Shown one piece after another: positions 1 through 8,812 of a DNA stretch of 47,017 nt. The notes under the pieces were generated by a model. That model searched no databases, was not told the origin of the DNA, and was given only the letters and a program-made list of their open reading frames with translations. The position numbers and the translations under genes are program-made. How positions within the stretch are numbered: position 1 is the stretch's first letter; the number at the start of each line of letters is the position of its first letter. The stretch is from an uncultured Lachnospiraceae bacterium (GTDB taxonomy: Bacteria > Bacillota > Clostridia > Lachnospirales > Lachnospiraceae), in contig CALEFO010000042.1 in NCBI GenBank assembly GCA_937877165.1, positions 1 to 47,017 on the forward strand. Direction: 5' to 3'.

Positions 1-55
1 GAAATTGGGCCGCTTGGCGGCACCAATTCGTGTTTGAATGCGATCGCATTCAAAC
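1..55. repeat. Two adjacent palindromes after the epimerase gene
   Basis: Bases 1-29 form an imperfect hairpin: GAAATTGG and CCAATTC arms surround GCCGC-ttg-GCGGC. Bases 32-55 are a perfect 24-base palindrome centred on GCGATCGC with GTTTGAA/TTCAAAC ends. They lie just beyond the stop codon of the epimerase gene. No T-tract follows on the minus strand, so a classical intrinsic terminator is not supported. The same GTTTGAA/TTCAAAC arms recur at 43477-43510. Confidence 0.6.
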
Positions 56-64
56 TTTGCCGCC

Positions 65-1216
65 TCACTTTGTAAGGTAAAATCCCCGGTACCATTCGGC
101 AAAGCTCCGAAGGCCTGTCCGAAGATCAATTCCCGGGCGATAGCCGTAGTCGCGCTCCAGTGCCTGCGTATCCGCATAGGTCACGGGAACATCGCCCGGC
201 TGCATCGGCACCAGCTCCTTGTGTGCCTCAAAGTCATAGTCCTTCGGAAGAACCTCTGCACGCACCAGCTCCTCCTGCAGAATTGTCACGAAATCAAGAA
301 GATTCACCGGTCTTCCTCCGCCGATGTTATAGACCGCATACGGAGGAAGCGGAAGCCCGTCCTCACCGCTTCGCTTTTCCGGCGCTCCCTGCATCACGCG
401 TACAATTCCCTCCACGATGTCATCCACATAGGTAAAATCACGGCTGCAGTTGCCGTAATTGAAAATCCGGATGGTTTTCCCCGCGCGGAGCTTGTCCGTA
501 AAGCCAAAATAAGCCATGTCCGGCCTTCCCGCCGGGCCGTACACCGTAAAGAACCGAAGACCTGTGGACGGAATGTTGTAGAGCTTCGAATAGGCATGCG
601 CCATCAGCTCATTGGATTTCTTCGTTGCCGCATACAAAGACACCGGATCATCCACCTTGTCCTCCGTGGAGAACGGGACCTTCCGGTTCGTTCCGTATAC
701 GGAAGAAGAGGAAGCGTAGACCAGGTGCTGTACACCCAGGTACTCCCTCTCTGTTTCCGGTCCGCCCTCTCTCGCAGCATCATAGGAGTGTCTGCAGGCT
801 TCCAGAATATTGTAGAAACCGATCAGATTCGACTGAATGTACGCGTCCGGGTTCGTGATGGAGTACCGGACCCCGGCCTGTGCTGCAAGATTTACAACGA
901 TTTCCGGCCTCTCCTCGTCAAAAAGTCCCCGGATCGTCTCTGCGTCTGCAATATCGCCCTTCACAAAATTCCATTTGGTCTGCCCGTTTTCCTTTGCCCT
1001 TTCTGCCGCCTCCCCAATCTGCGAGAGCCGCCAGTCCTTGATCGCCGGGTCATAATAATCATTCAGATTGTCGATACCGACAATTCGTCCAGCCTCGCCG
1101 TCCCTCAGAAGCCGCAGCACCAGATTGGCTCCAATGAAGCCCGCCGCGCCGGTCACAAGGATTCTCTTTCCCTTCAAACTGATTTTGTCCATAACCTCTG
1201 TGATTTCCTTTTCCAT
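65..1216 (-). CDS. NAD-dependent nucleotide-sugar epimerase, UDP-glucuronate 4-epimerase-like
   Basis: Extended short-chain dehydrogenase/reductase of 383 residues, predicted to act in the cytoplasm on a UDP-sugar. The sequence shows the Rossmann motif GAAGFIG (23-29), an S-rich SSSSVYG catalytic serine stretch (about 170) and the YAATK dyad Tyr195/Lys199. Length and overall pattern fit UDP-glucuronate 4-epimerases (CapI/GAE type), which make UDP-galacturonate for capsules and exopolysaccharides. The gene upstream is a UDP-glucose dehydrogenase that would supply UDP-glucuronate, so the pair forms a plausible two-step pathway. The 5' start at 1216 has only a weak AAAGAA ribosome site; an internal ATG at 1192 preceded by AGAGG is an alternative. 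UDP-glucose 4-epimerase or dTDP-glucose dehydratase activity cannot be excluded. Confidence 0.85.
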   Translation of the reverse strand: MEKEITEVMDKISLKGKRILVTGAAGFIGANLVLRLLRDGEAGRIVGIDNLNDYYDPAIKDWRLSQIGEAAERAKENGQTKWNFVKGDIADAETIRGLFDEERPEIVVNLAAQAGVRYSITNPDAYIQSNLIGFYNILEACRHSYDAAREGGPETEREYLGVQHLVYASSSSVYGTNRKVPFSTEDKVDDPVSLYAATKKSNELMAHAYSKLYNIPSTGLRFFTVYGPAGRPDMAYFGFTDKLRAGKTIRIFNYGNCSRDFTYVDDIVEGIVRVMQGAPEKRSGEDGLPLPPYAVYNIGGGRPVNLLDFVTILQEELVRAEVLPKDYDFEAHKELVPMQPGDVPVTYADTQALERDYGYRPGIDLRTGLRSFAEWYRGFYLTK

Positions 1217-1230
1217 TCTTTACTGTTCAA

Positions 1231-1436
1231 GTGCCGCGAGGAGAAATCCGCGAAGGCGGTTTCTCCGATGCGGGAGCAAACGCACGCAGTGCGGTTGCTC
1301 CAAGCAGGAGGAAATGCCATCAGGCATTTGCGAGTGCCGCGAGGAGAAACCCGCGAAGACGGTTTCTCCGATGCGGGAGCAAACGCACGCAGTGCGGTTG
1401 CTCCAAGCAGGAGGAAATGCCATCAGGCATTTCCGA
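1231..1436. repeat. Tandem 103-bp hairpin-rich intergenic repeat, two copies
   Basis: Copy 1 covers 1231-1333 and copy 2 covers 1334-1436; they differ at three positions by eye. Each unit contains three successive inverted repeats: GAGAAA-CCGC/GCGG-TTTCTC, GGAGCAA-CGCA/TGCG-TTGCTCC, and an AAATGCC-atca-GGCATTT core whose outer GGA/TCC pairs close fully only in copy 2. It fills the gap between the dehydrogenase and the epimerase. Related sequence occurs at 29314-29355 and 31107-31150, so it is a dispersed modular element and not an array specific to these genes. It has no CRISPR-like repeat/spacer structure. Confidence 0.85.
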
Positions 1437-1441
1437 ATGCG

Positions 1442-2986
1442 CTAATCCACATGAAACAGATCCCTTGTATATACCTTCTCTTTCACATCATCCAGGCAGC
1501 TGTTGTAGCGATTCGCAATGATGGCGTGTGATTTTCTCTTGAATTCTTCCAGATCGTTCACCACAAGGCTCCCGAAGAACGTCGTCCCGTCCTCCAGGGT
1601 CGGCTCGTAGATGATCACCGTAGCGCCCTTGGCCTTGATGCGCTTCATGACGCCCTGAATGGAGCTCTGACGGAAATTATCGGAATTCGACTTCATCGTA
1701 AGCCGGTAGACACCGACCACCACCTCGTGCTCCTTGTCCTTCGAGTACTGTGCAGAATTCCCGTAGGCACCGGCGATATCCAGCACGCGGTCCGCGATGA
1801 AGTCCTTTCTCGTCCGGTTCGACTCCACAATCGCTTCAATCAGATTCTCCGGAACGTCCTGATAGTTCGCCAGAAGCTGCTTCGTATCCTTCGGCAGACA
1901 GTAGCCGCCGTAGCCGAACGACGGATTGTTGTAGTGCGTCCCGATGCGGGGATCCAGGCAGACACCGTCGATGATCTCCCGCGTATCCAGGCCCTTCGTC
2001 TCCGCGTAGGTGTCCAGCTCGTTAAAATACGAAACCCGCAGTGCAAGATACGTATTCGCGAACAGCTTCACCGCCTCGGCCTCAGTAAAGCCCATGAACA
2101 GCGTGTCGATGTTCTCCTTGATGGCGCCCTCCTGCAGAAGCGCTGCAAAAACATGAGCCGCCTCGCAGATTTTCTCATTCTCCGGATCCACTCCCACGAT
2201 GATGCGGGACGGGTACAGGTTGTCATACAAGGCCTTGGATTCCCGCAGAAATTCCGGAGAAAACAGGATGTTCTCTGTGTGATATTTCTTTCGGACGCTC
2301 TTCGTGTAGCCAACCGGTATCGTCGATTTGATGATCATGACGGCATCCGGATTCACTTCCCGTACCAGCTCAATGACCGCCTCCACAGCGGACGTGTCAA
2401 AATAGTTTTTCTTCGAATCGTAATTCGTCGGTGTCGAAATAATGACGAAATCCGCATCCCGATAGGCCGCTGCCCCGTCGGTTGTCGCCGTCAGATCCAG
2501 CGTCTTCTCCGCCAAATACCGCTCAATGTACTCGTCCTGAATCGGGGACTGCCGCCGTCCGATCTCTTCTACCTTCTCCGGAAGAATATCCACGGCCGTC
2601 ACCGGATTGTGCTGAGACAGAAGGGTCGCCAGAGAAAGCCCGACGTACCCCGTTCCTGCCACTGCGATCCGGATCGGATTCTTCTCCTTCCTTCTTTCTG
2701 CAATCAGGCTTCGCGCCTTCTCAAGGCCGTCCTCCTTCTGCCGCGCACTGCCCTTCTTTCCGGCCCCGATCGGCTCCCGGAGGAACACATCCTCCAGGTC
2801 AAAGTCCAGCTCATCCCCAAGTGCCTGGAGCTGAGCAATGGACGGAACATACTCCTCCGTCTCAATGTGACTGAGCATCGCCCGGTTGATCCCGGTCCGC
2901 TCAGCCAGCTGCTGCTGCGTAATTCCAAGAGTCTTGCGCCTTGCACTCACAAGATTTGCCAATGCCTTCTGTGACAGCTTCTTCAT
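1442..2986 (-). CDS. ugd: XRE-type HTH domain fused to UDP-glucose/nucleotide-sugar dehydrogenase
   Basis: 514 residues. Residues 8-66 form a Cro/CI (XRE) helix-turn-helix, with the recognisable pattern LGITQQQLAERTGINRAMLS. A charged linker (72-104) leads into a complete UDP-glucose 6-dehydrogenase: GTGYVG NAD-binding loop (111-116), the STIPVGYT region, and the catalytic GGYCLPKD motif with Cys363. Family reaction: UDP-glucose + 2 NAD+ to UDP-glucuronate, feeding the epimerase downstream. Ordinary bacterial Ugd proteins are about 390-450 residues and lack the HTH, so the extra 100 residues are the fusion. The start at 2986 is supported by AAAGGA eleven bases upstream. The frame is open throughout, so the fusion is not an annotation join. 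The HTH may allow the enzyme to regulate its own gene, or it may be a structural relic. Confidence 0.9.
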   Translation of the reverse strand: MKKLSQKALANLVSARRKTLGITQQQLAERTGINRAMLSHIETEEYVPSIAQLQALGDELDFDLEDVFLREPIGAGKKGSARQKEDGLEKARSLIAERRKEKNPIRIAVAGTGYVGLSLATLLSQHNPVTAVDILPEKVEEIGRRQSPIQDEYIERYLAEKTLDLTATTDGAAAYRDADFVIISTPTNYDSKKNYFDTSAVEAVIELVREVNPDAVMIIKSTIPVGYTKSVRKKYHTENILFSPEFLRESKALYDNLYPSRIIVGVDPENEKICEAAHVFAALLQEGAIKENIDTLFMGFTEAEAVKLFANTYLALRVSYFNELDTYAETKGLDTREIIDGVCLDPRIGTHYNNPSFGYGGYCLPKDTKQLLANYQDVPENLIEAIVESNRTRKDFIADRVLDIAGAYGNSAQYSKDKEHEVVVGVYRLTMKSNSDNFRQSSIQGVMKRIKAKGATVIIYEPTLEDGTTFFGSLVVNDLEEFKRKSHAIIANRYNSCLDDVKEKVYTRDLFHVD

Positions 2987-3027
2987 AAATGTCCTTTCAC
3001 ACCGCAGGGACTCGTTTTTTGCAAAAT

Positions 3028-3056
3028 GTTATATTTCATAACCATTTGTTTTTAAC
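3028..3056 (-). promoter_or_regulatory. Putative promoter and dyad upstream of the XRE-dehydrogenase gene
   Basis: On the minus strand a TATAAC -10-like hexamer (3028-3033) lies 17 bp from a weak GTTAAA -35 (3051-3056), giving a leader of about 35 bases. The -10 is embedded in a dyad GTTAT-N5-ATAAC (3028-3042), a possible binding site for the XRE domain of the encoded protein. A related but less symmetric sequence, GAAATGTTATTGTTCGTTAC, lies at 3131-3150. The rest of 2987-3273 is AT-rich divergent promoter DNA without a gene. Confidence 0.35.
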
Positions 3057-3230
3057 TCATCCCACATCTCTTCTGCTTTTTCCTAAAATTGAGCGTAGCA
3101 CAGCCTCTTCTTCCGCGCAAGAAGATTTCAGAAATGTTATTGTTCGTTACATTTCGGCTGATTTCATCTAATTCACGTTCCTCGTTATGTCATCGAATCA
3201 TTTCTTCTATCAAAAAAGCGCACCTCTTTG

Positions 3231-3236
3231 TATAAT
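3231..3236 (+). promoter_or_regulatory. -10 box (TATAAT) for the six-hairpin glycosidase gene
   Basis: A consensus TATAAT lies 38 bases before the chosen ATG at 3274. The -35 region (TATCAA at 17 bp) is poor. No CGCA-type operator of the xylan locus is found here, so this gene may be controlled separately. Confidence 0.5.
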
Positions 3237-3273
3237 TTATAAAAAGACAAATCCGAAAAGGAGATCAACATCC

Positions 3274-5433
3274 ATGCACCTGAAATTCTCTGCACGTTCC
3301 ATAAAAGACAGCCTTCCTGTTTCTTTGGAGCATGACTCTTCCCCTTTCACAAAGAGGAACTACACCGATCTGTCCGGATACGGCCTTCAAATGACTGTTT
3401 CCTGCCCGGGAGGGGACGGCTCCCTCGAGCGTCCTTACCATTTGGAGCTTACGCTCTCCAACGATTCTGCAAGTGCATTTTGCGGCGTTGTGCAGACAGA
3501 GCTGATCTGTGAAGGCCCAAATGCCGTTTCTCCCGAATTCTTCCTTCCCGGCTTTCTCTATGGAACCAACCGCGGCGACGCGCCGATCAGGGTAGACAAC
3601 CGTTATCCCAGAATCCGCCCCGGCACTCCGGAGCTTCCGGCCTCTTCCTGGTGGATGACGCGAAGTGACCGCCTCTCTCACCCGGCCGCCTTCCTGTATC
3701 TTCCCGTTATTCCCGGGAAAGAGAAAGAAAGCACCCGTTCCGGACATTTGTTCGGCATCAGTGCAAGCCCCTATCTTGTAAAGGATTCCACAGAGACCAT
3801 CCGCCCATGGACACCGGATATGGAAAAGGGCAGGGAAAATAACAAGGAAAACACCTCCGGCGCTTCTGCCGCAGCTTCCTTTTCCCTGTCGCAGTTTTGC
3901 GGCTTTTCCTGCTCTCTGGACTCCTGCAGCATCGGTTATACACTTGGCTATGAAAATGCGCCCTGGCTTTTTATTCAGTCTCACAGCATCCGGGAACGGG
4001 CTCCGCTCTCAAAGAAGAACGCCATTTCTCTGGTGCCCGGAGCCTCCCTCACCTTCCAGCTCCTTGTTTACGATCTGGAGGCAGACGATGCGCGCATCCT
4101 CTACCGCGCCGAGGAGGCGGTTTATGCCATCTGGCATCAGGCTCCCCGTCGCGGCGTTTCCGTAAAAGAAGCCGCAGAGGATCTGATGCTCGCCGTCTCC
4201 CGCGATGCCTGGCTTCCGGAGGATCGGAATTACAGCGGCTTCGTCCGTGAGCCCGTAAAGGGCACCTTTTCCTACAACCGTATTTTCTCCATCAGCTGGA
4301 CGGGTGGCCTCTCCGCCGCAGTTCCCGTCCTCATGGCGGCGCTCCGCCTTTCGGATACGACCGCAAGATCGCAGGCTCTCTCCTGCATCGACAACATCGT
4401 TCAGAACTCCCTGAATCCGGCCTCCGGCCTTCCGTTTGAAACCTGGGACAAGGAAAACGGCTGGAGCTGCCGCGGATGGTGGTACGACGGCATGCACAAC
4501 GGAGGCCACTCCGGGTATCTGGACGGTCAGACGGTCTACTACATTTTGAAGGCCTACGAATATGAGAAGGCCCTCCAGAAAAAGGAGCACCAGGAGTGGC
4601 TTTTCTTTGCAGAGGGTGTCCTGCGCCACCTGCACGCGCAGAGAAATTCCGACGGTGAATACCCGTTTATTCTCTCGTCCGAAACCGGAGCGGGAATCGA
4701 GTATGATGCCATGGGCGGCTGCTGGTGCCTTGCCGCTCTTGCCAAATATCTCTGTGTCTGCGGACAGCCGGGCAGCAGTGCTTCTTCCTTCGCACTTTCC
4801 GAAAATTCTCTGTCCTCCGGAGAGCTTCTTTCTGATCTTCGAAAAAGCGAGCAGCATTATTACGATGCCTTCATCCGAAGGGCCATCTGCTACGGGGCTC
4901 CTCTGGACACCGACAAAACCGTGGACTCCGAAGGCGTTCTGTCCTATATACGCGCTGTGCGGCTTCTCCATGAGCTCACCGGAGATGACGTTTATCTGGA
5001 TCATCTGCGCGATGCACTCTGCTACGAATACAGCTTCAAGCTCTGCTACAACACGCCGGTCCAGACACCTCCGCTCTCCTCTCTTCACTGGTCCAGCTGT
5101 GGAGGAAGCATTACGTCCGTCGCCAATCCGCACATCCATCCGATGTCCGCGACCGTCATCGATGAAATGCTCTACTATCTGCAGAAGCGTGAGGATCCGT
5201 ACATCCGTTCCCGTCTGGTGGACACCGCAGCCTGGAGTCTTCAGACCTTCAACACCTTTGACGGCGAATTCGGGTATGGACGGAAGGGCTGGATGTCCGA
5301 GCGCTTCTGCCACTGTGAAGGGCTCCTGGTTGAAAAATATCCGGACGGTTCCCCCGCCAGCACCTGGTTTGCACTGATGCCCTGGGCCTGCGGCAGCATC
5401 CTCGAGGGAATCTGCGGAGAGCTCTGGAATTAA
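3274..5433 (+). CDS. Putative six-hairpin (alpha/alpha)-barrel glycosidase, family unassigned
   Basis: 719 residues from the ATG at 3274, chosen because AAGGAG precedes it by about ten bases; the frame is open further upstream but without a ribosome site. There is no signal peptide, so a cytoplasmic protein. The N-terminal 260 residues look like a beta-rich domain. From about 300 onward, repeated helical stretches rich in W, Y and G (for example ENGWSCRGWWYDGMHNGGH, GIEYDAMGGCWCLAALAKYL, EFGYGRKGWMSERFCHCEG) resemble the (alpha/alpha)6 six-hairpin glycosidases, many of which act on uronic-acid-containing sugars. I cannot assign a GH family. It converges on the GH3 gene across a shared terminator, so a role in xylan or glucuronic-acid oligosaccharide breakdown is inferred from context only. 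Confidence 0.55.
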   Translation: MHLKFSARSIKDSLPVSLEHDSSPFTKRNYTDLSGYGLQMTVSCPGGDGSLERPYHLELTLSNDSASAFCGVVQTELICEGPNAVSPEFFLPGFLYGTNRGDAPIRVDNRYPRIRPGTPELPASSWWMTRSDRLSHPAAFLYLPVIPGKEKESTRSGHLFGISASPYLVKDSTETIRPWTPDMEKGRENNKENTSGASAAASFSLSQFCGFSCSLDSCSIGYTLGYENAPWLFIQSHSIRERAPLSKKNAISLVPGASLTFQLLVYDLEADDARILYRAEEAVYAIWHQAPRRGVSVKEAAEDLMLAVSRDAWLPEDRNYSGFVREPVKGTFSYNRIFSISWTGGLSAAVPVLMAALRLSDTTARSQALSCIDNIVQNSLNPASGLPFETWDKENGWSCRGWWYDGMHNGGHSGYLDGQTVYYILKAYEYEKALQKKEHQEWLFFAEGVLRHLHAQRNSDGEYPFILSSETGAGIEYDAMGGCWCLAALAKYLCVCGQPGSSASSFALSENSLSSGELLSDLRKSEQHYYDAFIRRAICYGAPLDTDKTVDSEGVLSYIRAVRLLHELTGDDVYLDHLRDALCYEYSFKLCYNTPVQTPPLSSLHWSSCGGSITSVANPHIHPMSATVIDEMLYYLQKREDPYIRSRLVDTAAWSLQTFNTFDGEFGYGRKGWMSERFCHCEGLLVEKYPDGSPASTWFALMPWACGSILEGICGELWN

Positions 5434-5487
5434 AAAGGAAGGCCTCCGGGGTGCTGATCATCAGCGCCCTTAGGCCTTCCTTTTTAT
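5432..5487. terminator. Bidirectional intrinsic terminator between convergent genes
   Basis: AAAAAGGAAGGCCT (5433-5446) pairs with AGGCCTTCCTTTTT (5472-5485); the loop holds a second inverted repeat, GGTGCTGATCATCAGCGCC. A-tract and T-tract flank the stem, so it can stop transcription from both the plus-strand glycosidase gene and the minus-strand GH3 unit. Confidence 0.9.
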
Positions 5488-5536
5488 CTTTTCATACGGA
5501 TTTTCAAATGCCTTTTCTTCAGGAAACAGCTACGGC

Positions 5537-7714
5537 TCAGATTCTTGCCTCGCACTCTGCGCAGGCATGGCCGGTCAGCTCTTTGCTTCTTGCATCCGGC
5601 TGTGAGAAGCCTGCATAGATCTTAAACCGATCCGTGCGGATTCTGCGGTCTCCGTTCTCATCCACACTGGCAAGCTCATGAGGACGGACGGTCAGAACAA
5701 CCTCCTTCTCCTCTCCTGCCGCCAGATCAATGCGCTGGAACGCAGACAGATGCGCGTTGGTGACATCGTTGGCATCGTCCTCTTCCTTCACATATACCTG
5801 CAGGACCTCCTGCGTAGCTGCCTTGCCGTCATTCCGCACCTTCACCGTAACCTTCAGGCCATCCATTCCGTAAGGAGCTCCGAAATCGTCGCTACTGCCA
5901 AATGCAGTCTCGCCCGCTTCCACCTTCTCATCGACGGGACGGACAATCTTCTCTGCCGAAACACTCCCTGCCAGGCAGTCGCCGTAGGTCAGGCCATAGC
6001 CGAACGGATACAGCGGCTTTCCCTCGTAGTAGCGGTAGGTTCTTCCCTTCATGGAATAATCCTTGAAGTCCGGAAGATCCTTGTCGTGCTCATAGAAGGT
6101 CACCGGAAGCTTTCCGGACGGCGAGGTCTCGCCGAACAGAACCGCTGCGACGTTCTTGCCGCCGCGTCCGCCCGGATACCATGCCTGCAGAATGGCTGCT
6201 GCATGATCCTCTGCAGTACGCAGGTTGACCGCGCTTCCAGTCATGTTGATCAGGATGACCGGCTTGCCGGTTGCAAGCATGCCGCGAAGGAGCTCCAGCT
6301 GCTGGAACGGAAGCTCCAGGTTGTTCTTGTCGCCCGATGCGTAGCGGTTTCCCGTATCGCCCTCTTCGCCTTCCAGCGTCTCGTCAAGACCCAGAACCAC
6401 GATGACGACATCCGACAACTCCGCACATTCCTGTGCCTCTGCCAGACGGTCGCACATCACAGGATCCGCAAGCGCCTCGACATTGTCCTTGAACAGATGG
6501 CAGCCCTCGGAATAATGAACATGAACATCCTCGCCCAGATAATCCTGAATGCCCTCCAGAACCGTCGTATAGCGGGACGCATCGCCATGATAGTTGCCCT
6601 TCAGGGCCACGCGGCTGTCCGCATTCGGTCCGACTACGGCAACATCATGAAGCTTGCTCTTGTCCAGAGGAAGGATGCCGTTGTTCTTCAGAAGGACGAA
6701 GCTCTCTCTCGCTGCGCGGTCCTCCAGAGCAAGATGCTCCTTGCATTCCACAACAGTGTACGGGATCTTGTCGTACTCTGTCTGCGTGAACATTCCGAGA
6801 AGATATCTTGTCGTGAACAGACGGATTGCAGATTCCGTGATGTACTTCTCATCCAGAATTCCCTGCTCAACCGCATTCATCACCTTCTGATAGGTGCAGC
6901 CGCAGTTGACATCCGTGCCGTTCTCAAGTGCAAGGACAACAGATTCCTCCGGCGTCTTGGTAATTTTGTGATTCTCGTGGAAGTCACGGACTGCCCAGCA
7001 GTCGGAAACAAAGTGACCCTGGAACCTCCACTTGCCACGCAGGATTTCCTGAAGTGCGGGGGATCCGCAGCAGACCTCGCCGTTCGTGCGGTTGTAGGCT
7101 CCCATGACTGCCTCAGCCTTTCCTTCCTTGACGCAGGCCTCGAATGCCGGAAGATACGTCTCCTCCATATCCTTTTTGGATGCAACAGCATTGAAGAAAT
7201 GACGCTCCGCCTCCGGACCAGAATGAACTGCGAAGTGCTTCGCGCAGGCAGCGGTCTTCATGTACTCACCGTCTCCCTGCATTCCCTCAATGAAACGAAC
7301 GCCGAGACGTGAGGTCAGATACGGATCCTCACCGTAGGTCTCATGTCCGCGGCCCCATCTGGGATCACGGAAAATATTGACGTTCGGTGCCCAGAAAGTC
7401 AGGCCCTTGTAAATGTCGCGGTCGCCGCGGCGGCTCTGCATGTTGTACTTCGCCCGGCCTTCCTCTGCCGTGACGTCTCCGATCTCCTGCATCATATCCG
7501 GATCAAACGCCGCCGCCATTCCGATTGCCTGCGGGAACATGGTCGCAACACCGGCGCGTGCTACGCCGTGCAGAGATTCATTCCACCAGTTGTAGGCCGG
7601 AATACCGAGACGCTCGATGGCCGGAGAATCATACCGAAGCTGTGATGCCTTCTCCTCCAATGTCATCTTGCCGACGAGTTCTTCTGCAAGCTCTCTTGCT
7701 TTTTTTCTGTCCAC
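5537..7714 (-). CDS. GH3 beta-xylosidase / beta-glucosidase
   Basis: 725 residues, no signal peptide, so intracellular. Glycoside hydrolase family 3: the N-terminal TIM barrel includes the YNWWNESLHGVAR motif (41-53), seen in the xylosidase branch, and the nucleophile Asp238 in VSDCWAV. An alpha/beta sandwich and a fibronectin III-like C-terminal domain (about 630-715) follow. Expected reaction: release of terminal beta-linked xylose (or glucose) from oligosaccharides. The start is GTG at 7714, preceded by GGGGG at about eight bases. It is the last gene of the YesL-dehydrogenase-GH3 unit, which ends at the terminator 5432-5487. Xylose specificity is inferred from locus context and motif. Confidence 0.88.
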   Translation of the reverse strand: MDRKKARELAEELVGKMTLEEKASQLRYDSPAIERLGIPAYNWWNESLHGVARAGVATMFPQAIGMAAAFDPDMMQEIGDVTAEEGRAKYNMQSRRGDRDIYKGLTFWAPNVNIFRDPRWGRGHETYGEDPYLTSRLGVRFIEGMQGDGEYMKTAACAKHFAVHSGPEAERHFFNAVASKKDMEETYLPAFEACVKEGKAEAVMGAYNRTNGEVCCGSPALQEILRGKWRFQGHFVSDCWAVRDFHENHKITKTPEESVVLALENGTDVNCGCTYQKVMNAVEQGILDEKYITESAIRLFTTRYLLGMFTQTEYDKIPYTVVECKEHLALEDRAARESFVLLKNNGILPLDKSKLHDVAVVGPNADSRVALKGNYHGDASRYTTVLEGIQDYLGEDVHVHYSEGCHLFKDNVEALADPVMCDRLAEAQECAELSDVVIVVLGLDETLEGEEGDTGNRYASGDKNNLELPFQQLELLRGMLATGKPVILINMTGSAVNLRTAEDHAAAILQAWYPGGRGGKNVAAVLFGETSPSGKLPVTFYEHDKDLPDFKDYSMKGRTYRYYEGKPLYPFGYGLTYGDCLAGSVSAEKIVRPVDEKVEAGETAFGSSDDFGAPYGMDGLKVTVKVRNDGKAATQEVLQVYVKEEDDANDVTNAHLSAFQRIDLAAGEEKEVVLTVRPHELASVDENGDRRIRTDRFKIYAGFSQPDARSKELTGHACAECEARI

Positions 7715-7747
7715 TTTGCTATCCCCCGTTTTCTGAAATCAATACAA

Positions 7748-8797
7748 TTATTTCACCTTGATGACAACCTTCAGCGCATCGGTCTTGTTGTTGAGTGCTT
7801 CCTGATAAGCGTCCTGAATGTGATCAAAATCAAACTCATGCGTCACCAGAGGCTTCACGTCGATTGCTCCCTTTGCAACGGCCGCGATGGCTCTCGGATA
7901 AATGTTGCGATAACGGAATACCGACTTGATGGTCGCTTCCTTGTCCATGATCTGTGCGAAGTTGTAGTTGATCTCCTGCTTCACAGAGATGCCGACAAGA
8001 ACGATCGTTCCGCCTCTCTTTACAAGGAACGGAGTCTGCGCAATGGTGATGGCAGAGCCTGCGGTCTCGAAGACCTTCTCTGCGCCCTCGCCGTTCGTTG
8101 CCTTCTTCACAGCCTCAAAAACATCCTCCTTGCCGCTGTTGATGACAACGTCTGCGCCGATCTTCTTTGCAATCTCGAGCTTCGCATCGATCAGGTCTGC
8201 AACGATGATCTTGCCCGCGCCGTGTGCCTTGCAGGAAAGAAGGGTTGTCATGCCGATGGTGCCGGCGCCCAGAATCAGAACGCTCTCGCCAACCTGTACA
8301 TTGCCCTGGTTGGCAGCATGGAAACCAACGGAAAGGGGCTCGATCAGTGCGCCCTCCTTCGTTGTGACATTCTCCGGCAGCTTAAAGCAGTAGTCCGCGG
8401 GGAACTCGATGAACTCCTCATTGCATCCCGGTACCGGAGGAGTTGCAAGGAACTGAACGTCAGGGCAAAGGTTGTACTTGCCTTCCTTGCAGAACTCGCA
8501 GGTTCCGTCGGTGATGCCGGGCTCAAGGCAGACGCGGTCGCCAACCTTCAGGCTCGTAACTCCCTCGCCAACCTCAACAACCGTACCTGCCGTCTCGTGT
8601 CCCAGCATGTAGTCCTGGCTCATATCAACCTCATACGCGCCGCACTTTCCGCTGTGATAATAGTGAACATCGGATCCGCAGATTCCGACGTACTCCAGAG
8701 AAACCACAACGTTTCCCTTTCCTGCTGTCGGCTTCGGAATCTCCTTGATAATCATGTTGTCAAGACCGTGCATAAAAGCACCCTTCATCATTTCCAT
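7748..8797 (-). CDS. Zinc-dependent medium-chain polyol/sugar dehydrogenase (sorbitol/xylitol dehydrogenase family)
   Basis: About 349 residues. MDR family with catalytic zinc ligands Cys40 (VGICGSD), His67-Glu68 (GHE) and Glu153 (LIEPLSVG), and a Rossmann GAGTIG motif for NAD(H). The structural-zinc lobe has only three of the usual four cysteines (TCEFCKEGKYNLC), with Asp-Gly at the first position. The ATG at 8803 directly abuts a perfect AGGAGGT, which is too close; the ATG at 8797 has ideal spacing of six bases and is preferred. It probably interconverts a polyol or sugar acid with a ketose, for example xylitol/xylulose. Its position between YesL and GH3 ties it to pentose or uronate metabolism. 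Confidence 0.85.
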   Translation of the reverse strand: MEMMKGAFMHGLDNMIIKEIPKPTAGKGNVVVSLEYVGICGSDVHYYHSGKCGAYEVDMSQDYMLGHETAGTVVEVGEGVTSLKVGDRVCLEPGITDGTCEFCKEGKYNLCPDVQFLATPPVPGCNEEFIEFPADYCFKLPENVTTKEGALIEPLSVGFHAANQGNVQVGESVLILGAGTIGMTTLLSCKAHGAGKIIVADLIDAKLEIAKKIGADVVINSGKEDVFEAVKKATNGEGAEKVFETAGSAITIAQTPFLVKRGGTIVLVGISVKQEINYNFAQIMDKEATIKSVFRYRNIYPRAIAAVAKGAIDVKPLVTHEFDFDHIQDAYQEALNNKTDALKVVIKVK

Positions 8798-8812
8798 CTT
8801 CATACCTCCTCT

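Noticed and set aside
1231..1436. CRISPR array
   Set aside because: Only two long units that are nearly identical throughout, with no short repeat alternating with unique spacers and no cas gene nearby.
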